From Comamonadaceae bacterium G21597-S1 (lineage in GTDB: Bacteria > Pseudomonadota > Gammaproteobacteria > Burkholderiales > Burkholderiaceae_C), in contig JAPWHR010000006.1 of NCBI GenBank assembly GCA_027214345.1, positions 186,001-250,000 of the forward strand: a DNA stretch of 64,000 nt, read 5' to 3'. A program made the position numbers and the translations under genes. The notes under the pieces were generated by a model. It did not search any database, was not told where the DNA came from, and saw nothing but the letters and a program-made list of their open reading frames with translations. Position 1 is the stretch's first letter, and every line of letters starts with the position of its first letter. Below are positions 10,076 through 19,448 of this stretch, one piece after another.

Positions 10076-11242
10076 ATGCCTGGTTTGTTGCCCCATGTCG
10101 ACCCCAACGGTCTGCTCGAATATTCGGTCGTCTACACCGACCGTGCGCTCAACCACATGTCCGGGGCTTTCCAGGGCGTGATGAAGGACATCTCCGGCAT
10201 GCTCAAGGAGGTCTACCACGCGCACAGCGCGGTGATCGTTCCGGGTAGCGGCACCTTCGGCATGGAGGCGGTGGCGCGCCAGTTCGCGCACGACCGCAAG
10301 GTGCTGGTGATCCGCAACGGCTGGTTCAGCTACCGCTGGAGCCAGATCTTCGACATGGGCAGGATTCCGTCCGAGCATATCGTGCTCAAGGCGCGCCGCG
10401 CGAAACAGGGAGCGCAGGAGCCGTTCGCGCCGGCGCCCATCGACGAGGTCGTGGCCCGCATCCAGGCCGACAAGCCGGCGCTGGTGTTCGCGCCGCACGT
10501 GGAGACCGCCAGCGGCATGATCCTGCCCGACGACTACCTGCGCGCGGTGGCCGATGCGGTACATGCCGTTGGCGGCCTGTTCGTGCTCGACTGCATCGCC
10601 TCGGGCACGATCTGGGTCGACATGCAGGCCTGCGGCGTCGACGTGCTGGTCAGTGCGCCGCAAAAGGGCTGGAGCAGCTCGCCGTGCTGCGCGATGGTGA
10701 TGCTCAGCGAGCGCGCCCGCACGCAGATCGATTCCACCACCAGCAGCAGCTTTGCCTGCGACCTGCGCAAGTGGCTGCAGATCATGGAGGCATACGAAGG
10801 TGGTGGCCACGCCTACCACGCCACCATGCCCACCGACGCGTTGACCCGCCTGCGCGACGTGATGGTCGAGACCCGGGCCTACGGCTTCGAGCGCGTGCGC
10901 AGCGAGCAGCAGGCCCTGGGTGACGCGGTGCGTGCATTGCTGGTCCAGCACGGGTTTGTCAGCGTGGCGGCCGAGGGTTTCCAGGCACCTGGCGTGGTCG
11001 TCAGTTACACCGACGATGCCGGCATCCAGTCGGGCAAGAAGTTCGCCGGCCTGGGTTTGCAGACCGCCGCCGGCGTGCCGCTGCAGTGCGACGAAGGCGC
11101 CGACTTCCAGAGTTTCCGCATCGGCCTGTTCGGGCTGGAGAAACTGCACGACGTCGAGCGCACGGTGGCCCACCTGGCAAAGGCGCTGGACAAGCTCAAG
11201 CCTGCACGCACCGGCACGCCGGAAGCGGCCCTGCAGACCTGA
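10076..11242 (+). CDS. Class V aminotransferase (alanine-glyoxylate/serine-pyruvate type)
   Basis: 388 aa PLP enzyme, fold type I class V. VPGSGTFGMEAVARQF binds the cofactor phosphate, LDCIASGTIWVDM supplies the pyridine-N aspartate, and SAPQKGWSSSP carries the Schiff-base lysine K197. It should transfer amino groups between small amino and oxo acids such as alanine, serine or glyoxylate. GGAG about eight bases upstream supports the start. It stands alone between the carboxyltransferase gene and the LON-domain gene; the physiological substrate is not evident. Confidence 0.87.
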   Translation: MPGLLPHVDPNGLLEYSVVYTDRALNHMSGAFQGVMKDISGMLKEVYHAHSAVIVPGSGTFGMEAVARQFAHDRKVLVIRNGWFSYRWSQIFDMGRIPSEHIVLKARRAKQGAQEPFAPAPIDEVVARIQADKPALVFAPHVETASGMILPDDYLRAVADAVHAVGGLFVLDCIASGTIWVDMQACGVDVLVSAPQKGWSSSPCCAMVMLSERARTQIDSTTSSSFACDLRKWLQIMEAYEGGGHAYHATMPTDALTRLRDVMVETRAYGFERVRSEQQALGDAVRALLVQHGFVSVAAEGFQAPGVVVSYTDDAGIQSGKKFAGLGLQTAAGVPLQCDEGADFQSFRIGLFGLEKLHDVERTVAHLAKALDKLKPARTGTPEAALQT

Positions 11243-11297
11243 GCGCGACCCGCGTCACGCACCGGGCCGACGAGCCACCCCCATCGACCGATCCTCC

Positions 11298-11957
11298 ATG
11301 GAGTCCGCGCTGACGCTCGAATCCCTGCCGCTGTTTCCGCTGGGCACGGTGTTGTTCCCCGGCGGGGTGCTGCCGCTGCGCATCTTCGAGGTGCGTTACC
11401 TGGACATGATCGGCAAATGCCATCGGCACGGCGCGCCGTTCGGTGTCGTCGCACTGACCCGGGGCTCGGAAGTGCAGCGCGCGCCGCAGGACGGGCCGAC
11501 GGGGGAGGCGTATGCCGATGAGGGTTTCTACCCGGTCGGCACGCTGGCCACCATTACGGCGCTGAACAAACCCCAGCCGGGCCTGATGGAGATCCGCTGC
11601 GTCGGCACGCAGCGCTTCACGGTCACGCGCCAGGAAAAACTGCGCCACGGCCTGTGGATCGGCGACGTGCAGCAGATGTCCGCCGATCCGGCCGCGGCGG
11701 TGCCGCCGGACCTCGAGCCGGTTTCCCGGGCACTGGGCAACCTGATCGACCAGCTGCGCCAGCGCGGTGTGCCCGAGCGGGAACTGCCGATGCAGGCGCC
11801 GTTCCAGCTGCAGGACTGCGGCTGGGTCGCCAACCGCTGGTGTGAACTGCTGGGCTTGCCGCTGGAGTTGCAGCAGCGACTGATGGCGCTGGACAACCCG
11901 CTGGTGCGCCTGGAACTGGTGGGCGACATCCTGCAGCGCCAGGGCATCGGCATCTGA
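11298..11957 (+). CDS. LON substrate-binding domain protein
   Basis: 219 aa. It starts with LPLFPLGTVLFPGGVLPLRIFEVRY, the hallmark of the Lon N-terminal (LAN) domain, and carries no AAA+ ATPase or protease part. Stand-alone proteins of this kind are common in proteobacteria; a substrate-recognition or peptide-binding role is assumed from the family, not proven. The start is the ATG before ESALTLES; the ribosome site is weak. Confidence 0.88.
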   Translation: MESALTLESLPLFPLGTVLFPGGVLPLRIFEVRYLDMIGKCHRHGAPFGVVALTRGSEVQRAPQDGPTGEAYADEGFYPVGTLATITALNKPQPGLMEIRCVGTQRFTVTRQEKLRHGLWIGDVQQMSADPAAAVPPDLEPVSRALGNLIDQLRQRGVPERELPMQAPFQLQDCGWVANRWCELLGLPLELQQRLMALDNPLVRLELVGDILQRQGIGI

Positions 11958-12110
11958 GGCCTGCGCGATCGGCGGCGCCGGCCGGCACGCCGGGCGCTGC
12001 GGGGATAATCCGGGGTTTTGCCTGCCTGGACCCTGATGTGAGATCGCCCGTGCGTCGTGTCGACGCGACCCTTCGCCCGTGCACGACGCCGTCGGCCGGC
12101 ATGGTGCGCC

Positions 12111-12731
12111 ATGCTTGAACTGCGTGGCGTGGCCTGCGAACGGGGCGGGCGAACCTTGTTCGGGCCGCTCGATTGCCAGGTCGCGGCCGGGCGCCTGTTG
12201 CGCGTGCGCGGCGTCAACGGTGCCGGCAAGACCAGCCTGCTGCGCATGGTGTGCGGCCTGTTGCCGGCGGCCGCGGGCCAGGTGTTGTGGCGCGGCGAGC
12301 CGATCCGGGACCTGGCCGAACAATTCGGCCGCGAGCTGGTCTACCTGGGCCACGCCGCCGCGCTCAAGGACGACCTCAGCGCAATGGAGAACCTGCAGTC
12401 GGCCTGCCTGCTTGGCGGCCTGGTGCTGCCCCGCGCGGCCGCGCTGCAGGCCCTGGCGGCTGCCGGCCTGCCGGGTCGCTGGCGCGCGCTGGCGCGGCAG
12501 CTGTCCCAGGGGCAACGTCGGCGCGTGGCACTGGCGCGGCTGGTGGTGTCGCCGGCAACGCCGCTGTGGGTGCTGGACGAGCCCTTCAATGCCCTGGACA
12601 CCGCGGCCACCGGCTGGTTGTGCGGCCTGTTGCAGGCGCACCTGGAGCGCGGCGGCGTCGTCGTATTGACCAGCCACCAGGACGTGGCGCTCGATGCCCT
12701 GGCCGAACGCGTGATTCCGCTCGCATTATGA
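12111..12731 (+). CDS. ccmA: Cytochrome c maturation ABC ATPase CcmA
   Basis: 206 aa. ATPase of the CcmABCD complex, which releases heme-loaded CcmE for System I cytochrome c maturation. Walker A GVNGAGKTS is at 34-42, the signature LSQGQRRRVALARL near 129, and Walker B PLWVLDEPF about 20 residues later. Length fits the family (about 205). I chose the ATG giving MLELRG; a longer in-frame start at 12057 would add 18 arginine-rich residues. It is the first gene of an almost fully overlapping ccm operon, ATGA-linked to ccmB. GATAAT at 12004-12009 is a possible -10 without a clear -35. Confidence 0.95.
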   Translation: MLELRGVACERGGRTLFGPLDCQVAAGRLLRVRGVNGAGKTSLLRMVCGLLPAAAGQVLWRGEPIRDLAEQFGRELVYLGHAAALKDDLSAMENLQSACLLGGLVLPRAAALQALAAAGLPGRWRALARQLSQGQRRRVALARLVVSPATPLWVLDEPFNALDTAATGWLCGLLQAHLERGGVVVLTSHQDVALDALAERVIPLAL

Positions 12732-13450
12732 AAACGCCGGGTCCGACCCCAATGAGCGCCGACGCGCCGGTTGCCGCCGGCATGTGGCAGGCGATGCGCG
12801 GCCTGGTCGTGCGCGATCTGCGTCTGGCGCTGCGCCGGCGCGCCGATCCGCTGAGCGTGCTGGTGTTTTTCGTGCTGGTGGCCAGCCTGTTCCCGCTGGG
12901 GGTCGGGCCCGAGCCCGACCTGCTGCGCACCATGGGGCCGGGCGTCGTGTTCGTGGCCGCGCTGCTGGCCGCGATGTTGTCGCTCGGGCGCATGTTCGCC
13001 GACGACTACCAGGACGGTACGCTGGAGCAGTTGCTGCTCTCGGCCTGCCCGCTGCCGCTGCTGGTGGCGGCCAAGATCGCCGCCCACTGGATCTGTTCCG
13101 GCCTGTTGCTGGCCCTGGTGTCGCCCCTGCTGGCCCTGCAGTTCGACCTGGGCTGGCCGGCCACCGGCGTCCTGTTCCTGGCCTTGCTGGTGGTCTCGCC
13201 GCTGCTGAGCCTGATCGGCGCGGTGGGCGCCGCGCTGACGGTCGGCGTGCGGGGTGCGGCGGTATTGATGCCCTTGCTGATCCTGCCCTTGTGTGTTCCG
13301 GCGCTGATTTTTGGAACGGCGGCCGTCGAAGCGAGTCGAATCGGCATGGAATCCATCGGACATTTCTCGTTGCTGGGCGCCTTTCTGGTGCTGGCCCTGG
13401 TCGGCGCCCCCTGGGCCACGGCCACGGCCCTGCGGATTGCGCTGGAATGA
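12728..13450 (+). CDS. ccmB: Heme exporter membrane protein CcmB
   Basis: 240 aa, six predicted membrane helices. It pairs with CcmA and CcmC in the inner membrane. RDLRLALRRRADPLSVLVFFVLVASLFPLGVGPEP and FADDYQDGTLEQLLLS are family hallmarks. The ATG overlaps the ccmA stop (ATGA). It is followed by the longest gap in the operon (142 bases), which contains the intergenic repeat. Confidence 0.95.
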   Translation: MKTPGPTPMSADAPVAAGMWQAMRGLVVRDLRLALRRRADPLSVLVFFVLVASLFPLGVGPEPDLLRTMGPGVVFVAALLAAMLSLGRMFADDYQDGTLEQLLLSACPLPLLVAAKIAAHWICSGLLLALVSPLLALQFDLGWPATGVLFLALLVVSPLLSLIGAVGAALTVGVRGAAVLMPLLILPLCVPALIFGTAAVEASRIGMESIGHFSLLGAFLVLALVGAPWATATALRIALE

Positions 13451-13528
13451 GCCGCCGGGCCGCTCCCAAGGCGAATAGCCCCGCAGCGCGCAGCGCGCAG
13501 GGGAGTCCGGATACGAGCCGCCGGGCCG
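13449..13528 (+). repeat. Intergenic repeat, copy B, bracketed by a 14-bp direct repeat
   Basis: GAGCCGCCGGGCCG occurs at 13449-13462 and again, identical, at 13515-13528. Between and overlapping them, 13457-13510 matches copy A (6736-6788, opposite strand) in block order: CCAAGGCGAA, TAG, CAGCGCGCAGCGCGC, GGGGA, GTCCGG. CCCC...GGGG and repeated GCGC can fold into a hairpin. It lies between ccmB and ccmC. Confidence 0.75.
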
Positions 13529-13592
13529 ATTACCCCAATCCTTTCCACTGCCATGGCGACTAGGGTAAATTCAGAGGCTGTCTATATTTGTC

Positions 13593-14339
13593 ATGACTGA
13601 TAAACGCGTCAACTGGTTCAAATACGCGGCTCCGCAGACCTTTTATCTGCTGGCGGGCCGGGTCGTGCCGTGGTTTGCCATCGCCGCGATGGTGTTGACC
13701 GCCGCCGGCCTGTACCTGGGCCTGTGGGCCGCGCCCACCGATGCGCAGCAGGGCGACGCCTACCGCATCATTTTCGTGCACGTGCCGGCGGCCTGGATGT
13801 CGATGGTGGTCTACCTGGCGATGGCATTCTGGGCCGCGATCGGCCTGATCTTCAATTCGCGCCTGTCGTCGATGCTGGCCAATGCGCTGGCGCCCACCGG
13901 CGCCTGGATGACCTTCCTGGCCTTGTGGACAGGTGCCTTGTGGGGCAAGCCGACCTGGGGCGCCTGGTGGGTCTGGGACGCCCGGCTCACGTCCGAACTG
14001 GTACTGCTGTTCCTGTACATCGGTTACATGGCGCTGCATGCGGCGATCGACGACGTGCGCCGCGCCGACCGTTCGGCGGCGCTGCTGGCCATCGTCGGCG
14101 TAGTCAATGTGCCCATCATCTATTTTTCGGTCCAGTGGTGGAACACGCTGCACCAGGGGGCGTCGGTCAGCCTGACGCAGGCCCCGAGCATGGCGCCGCC
14201 GATGCTGGTCGGCATGCTGGTGATGAGCCTGGCATTCTGGATGTATTGCATCGCCGTGGCGCTGGTGCGCGTGCGCACCATCATCCTCGAGCGCGAGCGG
14301 CATGCGGCCTGGGTGCGCCGGACCCTGGTGGCCGCATGA
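13593..14339 (+). CDS. ccmC: Heme transporter/handling protein CcmC
   Basis: 248 aa, six membrane helices, heme handling protein family. It presents heme to CcmE. The tryptophan-rich periplasmic motif WGAWWVWDARLT is at about 122-133, flanked by conserved His in VHVPAAW and NTLHQGASVS. N-terminal NWFKYAAPQTFY is typical. The ribosome site is weak (AGAGG 15 bases upstream), and the 142-base gap after ccmB means a second promoter here is possible. Confidence 0.96.
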   Translation: MTDKRVNWFKYAAPQTFYLLAGRVVPWFAIAAMVLTAAGLYLGLWAAPTDAQQGDAYRIIFVHVPAAWMSMVVYLAMAFWAAIGLIFNSRLSSMLANALAPTGAWMTFLALWTGALWGKPTWGAWWVWDARLTSELVLLFLYIGYMALHAAIDDVRRADRSAALLAIVGVVNVPIIYFSVQWWNTLHQGASVSLTQAPSMAPPMLVGMLVMSLAFWMYCIAVALVRVRTIILERERHAAWVRRTLVAA

Positions 14340-14361
14340 TGGCGCGCGTGAAGGGGTTTGC

Positions 14362-14547
14362 ATGAACTGGTCGAGCTGGTCCGAATTTCTCGCCATGGGC
14401 GGGTATGGCTTGTATGTATGGGGGTCGTTCGCGATGTGTGCACTGGTCCTGACGCTGGAGGTCGGCCTGCTGTCGGCGCGCCGGCGCGCGGCCCTGCAGC
14501 AGGACGACGCTGAAGCCATCGACAACACAGGAGTGGGCGCATCATGA
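14362..14547 (+). CDS. ccmD: Heme exporter protein CcmD
   Basis: 61 aa, one membrane helix ([29 protein letters not shown]) and a basic/acidic cytoplasmic tail. CcmD helps release holo-CcmE from the CcmABC complex. Position between ccmC and ccmE and the GGYGxYVW motif make the call secure. Its stop overlaps the ccmE start (ATGA). Confidence 0.94.
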   Translation: MNWSSWSEFLAMGGYGLYVWGSFAMCALVLTLEVGLLSARRRAALQQDDAEAIDNTGVGAS

Positions 14548-15023
14548 AACCCCGAGCCAAACGTGCGCTGGCCATCGTGCTGGCCCTGGCCGCGCTGGGC
14601 GTGGCCAGTGCGCTGGTGCTGCAGGCCTTCCAGAGCAACCTGGTGTTTTTCTTCAGCCCGACCCAGGTCATGGCCAACGAGGCGCCGCGCGAACGCAACT
14701 TCCGTGTCGGCGGCCTGGTCGAGCAGGGCAGCATCGAACGCGATGCGCAGGGCCTGACGGTGCGCTTCAAGGTCACCGACACGGCGCATGCGATCCCGGT
14801 CACCTATACCGGACTGTTGCCCGACCTGTTCAAGGAAGGCAAGGGCGTGGTCGCCCAGGGCAAGCTCGGCGCCGACGGCGTGTTCCACGCCGACCAGGTG
14901 CTGGCCAAGCACGACGAGAACTACATGCCGCCGGAAGCCGCCGAGGCGTTGAAGAACGCGGCCAACCACAAGGAGCAGTCGACGGCCACGCTGGCCATGC
15001 CGCCTGCGGGAACCCGTCCATGA
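14544..15023 (+). CDS. ccmE: Periplasmic heme chaperone CcmE
   Basis: 159 aa, N-terminal membrane anchor (about residues 8-27) and periplasmic OB-fold domain. The covalent heme-binding histidine is H123 in [10 protein letters not shown], with the conserved Tyr at 127. It carries heme from CcmC to the CcmF/H ligase. [12 protein letters not shown] is typical. It overlaps ccmD and ccmF by four bases each. Confidence 0.97.
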   Translation: MKPRAKRALAIVLALAALGVASALVLQAFQSNLVFFFSPTQVMANEAPRERNFRVGGLVEQGSIERDAQGLTVRFKVTDTAHAIPVTYTGLLPDLFKEGKGVVAQGKLGADGVFHADQVLAKHDENYMPPEAAEALKNAANHKEQSTATLAMPPAGTRP

Positions 15024-17062
15024 TCTACGAACTGGGCCACCTGGCCCTGATCCTCGCGCTGACCATGGCGTTGGCGCAAAGCGTGTTGCCGCTGATCGGT
15101 GCACAGACCGGCAATGCCGCCTGGATGGGCCTGGCCCGGCCGTCGGCGCGCGGCCAGTTCCTGTTCGTGCTGATCGCCTACGCCTGCCTGACCCACGCCT
15201 TCGTCACCAACGATTTCACGGTGGCGCTGGCGGCCAACCATTCCAACTCGACCTTGCCGCTGCACTACCGCATCACCGCGGTGTGGGGCAACCACGAAGG
15301 CTCGATCCTGCTGTGGTCGCTGATCCTGTCCGGCTGGACGCTGGCGGTGTCCATCTTCTCGCGCCAGCTCGATGACCGCATGGTGGCGCGGGTGCTGGGC
15401 GTGATGGGCCTGATCAGCTGCGGCTTCATCCTGTTCACGCTGCTCACGTCCAATCCGTTCGAGCGCATGTTCCCGCCGCCCGCCGACGGACGCGACCTCA
15501 ATCCCCTGTTGCAGGATCCGGGCATGGTGATCCACCCGCCCATGCTGTACATGGGTTATGTCGGTTTCGTCGTCGCGTTCGCGTTTGCGGTCTCGGCGCT
15601 GTTGTCCGGCCGGCTGGATGCCGCCTGGGCGCGCTGGTCGCGGCCCTGGACCACGGTGGCCTGGTGTTTCCTGACCGTCGGCATCGCCTTGGGCAGCTTC
15701 TGGGCCTATTACGAACTGGGCTGGGGCGGCTGGTGGTTCTGGGATCCGGTCGAAAACGCGTCCTTCATGCCCTGGCTGGTCGGTACCGCGCTGATCCACT
15801 CGTTGGCGGTCACCGAGAAACGTGGCGGCTTCAAGATGTGGACCGCGCTGCTGGCCATCCTGGCGTTCTCGCTGTCGCTGCTGGGCACCTTCATCGTGCG
15901 TTCGGGCGTGCTCAGTTCGGTCCATGCGTTTGCGACCGATCCGGCGCGAGGCATCTTCATTCTGGGTTTCCTGGCCGTCGTGATCGGCGGTTCGCTGGCC
16001 TTGTTCGCCTGGCGCGCGCCGCGGGTCGGGCTGGGCGGGAGTTTCGAGCCCGTGTCGCGCGAGTCCATGCTGCTGGCCAACAACGTGCTGCTGCTGGTGG
16101 CGGCGGCGGCGGTGCTGCTGGGCACCTTGTATCCGCTGGTCATCGATGCACTGGGCATGGGCAAGTTGTCGGTCGGCCCGCCGTATTTCGACACCGTGTT
16201 CGTGCCGCTGATGACGCCGGCGCTGTTCCTGATGGGCATCGGGCCGATCGCGCGCTGGCGCCAGGCCAGCCTGCCCGACCTGGCCTACCGGCTGCGTTGG
16301 GCCTTCGGCGTCAGCGCGGTCAGTGCGATCGCCGCCTTCTTCGCGCTCGGCAAATGGACGCCGATGATCGGCTTGGGGCTGGCGCTGGCCGCCTGGATCG
16401 CCAGCACCGCGGTGCTGGCCCTGGTCACCCGGCTGAAGGAGAACAGGTCGCCCAGCTGGAAGCGGCGCTTGCAGGCCCAGCCGGGCAGCTTCTACGGCAT
16501 GTTGCTGGCGCATTTCGGCGTGGCGGTGTTCATCGTCGGCGTCACCATCGTCAGCGGCTTCGAGAGCGAGAACGACGTGCGTATGGAACCCGGTGACACC
16601 GCTTCGGTGGCCGGTTACCAGGTGCGGCTCGACAAGATCGAGGACGTGACCGGCCCCAACTATCAGGCCTCGCGCGCCACGCTCAGCGTCATGCAGGACG
16701 GCCGTCTGGTGGCCACCGTGACGCCCGATCGCCGGGTCTACAACGTCAGCCGCTCGCCGATGACCGAGGTCTCGATCGACCGTGGCCTGTTGCGTGACGT
16801 GTATATCGCGCTGGGCGATCCGGTCAGCGCGACGGCCTGGAGCGTGCGGCTGCACCACAAGCCGTTCGTCAACTGGATCTGGATCGGCTGCGTGTTGATG
16901 GCGCTGGGCGGCTTCCTGGCCGTGATGGACCGGCGTTACCGCAAGGTGCGGGTCCACCAGGCATCGCACCCGGCCGGCGCTCCCGCCGGCGCGAGCGGCG
17001 GCGGCGCCGCGCCGGCGGCGCCGGACGTGGCCGCCGCGCGCGTCGAAGGAATGGCCCGATGA
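15020..17062 (+). CDS. ccmF: Cytochrome c heme lyase subunit CcmF
   Basis: 680 aa, large polytopic inner-membrane protein of the heme lyase (CcmFHI/G). The WWD domain [17 protein letters not shown] lies near residues 236-252, with conserved histidines in NHEGS and VIHPPMLY. The C-terminal periplasmic region ends with TEVSIDRG...DVYIALGD. An Ala/Gly/Pro-rich tail (about 655-680) is an oddity. It overlaps ccmE and ccmG by four bases. Confidence 0.97.
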   Translation: MIYELGHLALILALTMALAQSVLPLIGAQTGNAAWMGLARPSARGQFLFVLIAYACLTHAFVTNDFTVALAANHSNSTLPLHYRITAVWGNHEGSILLWSLILSGWTLAVSIFSRQLDDRMVARVLGVMGLISCGFILFTLLTSNPFERMFPPPADGRDLNPLLQDPGMVIHPPMLYMGYVGFVVAFAFAVSALLSGRLDAAWARWSRPWTTVAWCFLTVGIALGSFWAYYELGWGGWWFWDPVENASFMPWLVGTALIHSLAVTEKRGGFKMWTALLAILAFSLSLLGTFIVRSGVLSSVHAFATDPARGIFILGFLAVVIGGSLALFAWRAPRVGLGGSFEPVSRESMLLANNVLLLVAAAAVLLGTLYPLVIDALGMGKLSVGPPYFDTVFVPLMTPALFLMGIGPIARWRQASLPDLAYRLRWAFGVSAVSAIAAFFALGKWTPMIGLGLALAAWIASTAVLALVTRLKENRSPSWKRRLQAQPGSFYGMLLAHFGVAVFIVGVTIVSGFESENDVRMEPGDTASVAGYQVRLDKIEDVTGPNYQASRATLSVMQDGRLVATVTPDRRVYNVSRSPMTEVSIDRGLLRDVYIALGDPVSATAWSVRLHHKPFVNWIWIGCVLMALGGFLAVMDRRYRKVRVHQASHPAGAPAGASGGGAAPAAPDVAAARVEGMAR

Positions 17063-17583
17063 AAAAATTCCTGATTCCACTGGCGATTTTCCTGGTGCTG
17101 GTCGGCTTCCTGGCCGTGGGCCTGGGGCTCAATCCCCGCGAGGTGCCGTCGCCACTCATCGACAAGCCGGCGCCGGCCTTCAGCCTGCCGCTGCTCGACG
17201 CGCCGGAGCAGCAACTCTCGGCCCAGGACCTGCGCGGCAAGGTCTGGATCCTGAACGTCTGGGCGTCCTGGTGTGTCGCCTGCCGCATCGAACATCCGCT
17301 GCTGGTCGAGTTCTCCAAGATGGGCATCGTGCCGATGTACGGGCTCAACTACAAGGACAAGCGCGACGACGCCATGGGCTGGCTGAAGAAGTTCGGCGAC
17401 CCCTACACCCGCTCGCTGTCGGACACGGAAGGACTGGTCGGCATCGATTTCGGCGTCTACGGCGTGCCCGAGACCTTCGTCATCGACAAGCAGGGTGTGA
17501 TCCGGTTCAAGCAAATCGGTCCGGTCACGCCCGAGGTGCTGCGCGACGAGATCATTCCGCTGGTGAGGAAACTCGGTGCCTGA
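17059..17583 (+). CDS. ccmG: Thiol:disulfide interchange protein CcmG/DsbE
   Basis: 174 aa, N-terminal anchor and periplasmic thioredoxin-like domain. The active site is WCVAC (C72, C75), one residue from the more usual WCPTC/WCPSC. GVYGVPETFVID supplies the cis-proline. It reduces apocytochrome CXXCH or CcmH cysteines before heme ligation. It overlaps both neighbours. Confidence 0.95.
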   Translation: MKKFLIPLAIFLVLVGFLAVGLGLNPREVPSPLIDKPAPAFSLPLLDAPEQQLSAQDLRGKVWILNVWASWCVACRIEHPLLVEFSKMGIVPMYGLNYKDKRDDAMGWLKKFGDPYTRSLSDTEGLVGIDFGVYGVPETFVIDKQGVIRFKQIGPVTPEVLRDEIIPLVRKLGA

Positions 17584-18085
17584 GCGCATGGTGATGCGGG
17601 TGTGGCGCCGCTGCATGCCCGGCCTGGCGGCGCTGGCGCTGGGCTTGTTGGCGCTGGTGGCCCACGGCAAGGAGGCGCAGCCGCTGTCCGACGATCCGCA
17701 GCTCGAAGCGCGGGTGCTGACGATCGCCGAGGAACTGCGTTGCCTGGTGTGCCAGAACGAGACCATTGCCGCGTCGCAGGCCGATCTCGCGGTGGACCTG
17801 CGCAAGCAGATCCGGCTCAAGTTGCAGGCCGGCCAGTCGCAACGCGAGATCCTCGATTTCATGGTCGAGCGGTATGGCGACTTCGTGTTGTACCGTCCGC
17901 CATTCAAGGCCCGCACCTTGCTGCTGTGGCTCGGGCCGTTCCTGTTGCTGGTGATCGCGGCCGTGGTGATGGCGGTCAATGTCCGGCGCCGCCGGCGCAC
18001 AGCGATGGCGCAGGACTGGAGCGAGGCGCAGCAGCGTCGTGCGCGTGCCCTGCTCGACGAACCCGCGCCGCCGTCCCAATCCTGA
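17576..18085 (+). CDS. ccmH: Cytochrome c maturation protein CcmH
   Basis: 169 aa from GTG at 17576, which has GAGGA six bases upstream; the ATG at 17588 is an alternative. A signal anchor is followed by the redox motif LRCLVCQNETIAAS (C56, C59) and a C-terminal membrane helix near 125-142. It is the short CcmH form, holding apocytochrome thiols for the lyase. The TPR half is encoded separately by the next gene. Confidence 0.95.
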   Translation: MPERMVMRVWRRCMPGLAALALGLLALVAHGKEAQPLSDDPQLEARVLTIAEELRCLVCQNETIAASQADLAVDLRKQIRLKLQAGQSQREILDFMVERYGDFVLYRPPFKARTLLLWLGPFLLLVIAAVVMAVNVRRRRRTAMAQDWSEAQQRRARALLDEPAPPSQS

Positions 18086-18104
18086 TGAGGTCCGCCTTCC
18101 GCTT

Positions 18105-19394
18105 ATGAGCATGTTCCTGGTCTTCGTGTTGGGCCTGATCGCCCTGGCCCTGGCGATGGTGTTGCCCCCTTTGTTGCGGCGGCGCGCGCCGCCGCAACCG
18201 GGTGCGGGCGCGACGCCCGCGGCCCGCCACGCCAACGTGCAGGTGCTGCGCGAACAACTCGCCGCCCTCGATGCCGATCATGCGGCCGGCGTCATCGACG
18301 ATGCGCAATACCGGCTGGCGCGCACCGAGATCGAACGCCGTGCGCTGGACGAGGAGGAGCAGGATGACGGGCACCGCCCGGTCGTGGCGCGACGCGCGAC
18401 CGGCACGGCCGTGGTGCTGGCAGTCGTGATTCCGGTGTTTGCGGTGTTGATGTACGCCGCGCTGGGACGGCCGCAGGCCCTCGATCCCGCGTTGGCGGCC
18501 GCGCCGCAGGGCGAGGTGACGCTGCCGCAGATCGAGGCCATGGTCGACGGCCTGGCCCGGCGGCTGGAAAGCCAGACCGAGCCCCAGGAGGGCGACCTGC
18601 AGGCCTGGACCATGCTGGCCAATTCCTATGCGGTGCTGAACCGTTTCCCCGAGGCCAGCAAGGCCTTCGCCCGTGCGCGTGCCTTGTCGCCGGACAACGC
18701 CCAGCTGCTGGCCGACCACGCCGACGTGCTGGCCATGATGCAGGGCCAGAGCGTGGAGGGCGAGCCGGGCCGGCTTGTCATGCGAGCCCTGCAGCTCGAG
18801 CCCGACAACCTCAAGGCGCTGACCATGGCCGGCAGCTGGGCCTTCGAGCGCCACGACTACGCCGGCGCCATCAACTACTGGAGCCGGGCCCAGCCGCTGG
18901 CGCCCCCGGGCAGCGACTTCGCCGCCGGCCTGGAGAACAGCCTGCAGCAGGCCCGCGCCGCGGCGGCGCAAAGCGGCCAGCTGGCAGCGGGTGCCGACAA
19001 GGCTATGCCACAGCGCGCGGCGGGCAACAAGACGGCGTCGAATGCCCCTGCGGCACAGGTCAGCGGCGAAGTCCAGGTCACCGACGTGCTGGCCAAGCGG
19101 GTGCGCCCGACCGACACGGTGTTCGTGTTCGCGCGTGCCACCGAAGGCCCGCGCATGCCGCTGGCCATCATCAAGCGCCCGGCGGGCGACCTGCCGTTCA
19201 CGTTCACGCTCGACGACAGCAGCGCGATGGGGCCGCAGTTCCGGATCTCCGGCGTGCGGCAGGTCATCATCGGTGCCCGGATTTCGCCCTCGGGCGACGC
19301 GACGCCGCGCAGCGGCGACCTGACCGGCCAGATCGGCCCGGTCGACGTCGGTTCAGGCAAGCTGGTGCTGATGATCGACGGCGTCGTGCCCTGA
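18105..19394 (+). CDS. ccmI: Cytochrome c maturation TPR protein CcmI (CycH)
   Basis: 429 aa. Two membrane helices (about 2-22 and 103-123) flank a cytoplasmic loop with NVQVLREQLAALDAD and YRLARTEIERRAL, a CcmI hallmark. TPR repeats follow (AWTMLANSYAVLNRFPEASKAF, LLADHADVLAMM, LKALTMAGSWAFERHDY), then a C-terminal beta domain (VFVFARATEGPRMPLAIIK). It chaperones apocytochrome c to CcmF/H. It is the last gene of the ccm operon. Confidence 0.94.
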   Translation: MSMFLVFVLGLIALALAMVLPPLLRRRAPPQPGAGATPAARHANVQVLREQLAALDADHAAGVIDDAQYRLARTEIERRALDEEEQDDGHRPVVARRATGTAVVLAVVIPVFAVLMYAALGRPQALDPALAAAPQGEVTLPQIEAMVDGLARRLESQTEPQEGDLQAWTMLANSYAVLNRFPEASKAFARARALSPDNAQLLADHADVLAMMQGQSVEGEPGRLVMRALQLEPDNLKALTMAGSWAFERHDYAGAINYWSRAQPLAPPGSDFAAGLENSLQQARAAAAQSGQLAAGADKAMPQRAAGNKTASNAPAAQVSGEVQVTDVLAKRVRPTDTVFVFARATEGPRMPLAIIKRPAGDLPFTFTLDDSSAMGPQFRISGVRQVIIGARISPSGDATPRSGDLTGQIGPVDVGSGKLVLMIDGVVP

Positions 19395-19448
19395 GCCGGA
19401 CCGGGGCATCCTGCACGAGCGCCGGCCTCGCGCGTACCGATTCGCAGC

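Noticed and set aside
12057-12110. Upstream start for ccmA
   Set aside because: It would add 18 Arg-rich residues before the conserved MLELRG start.
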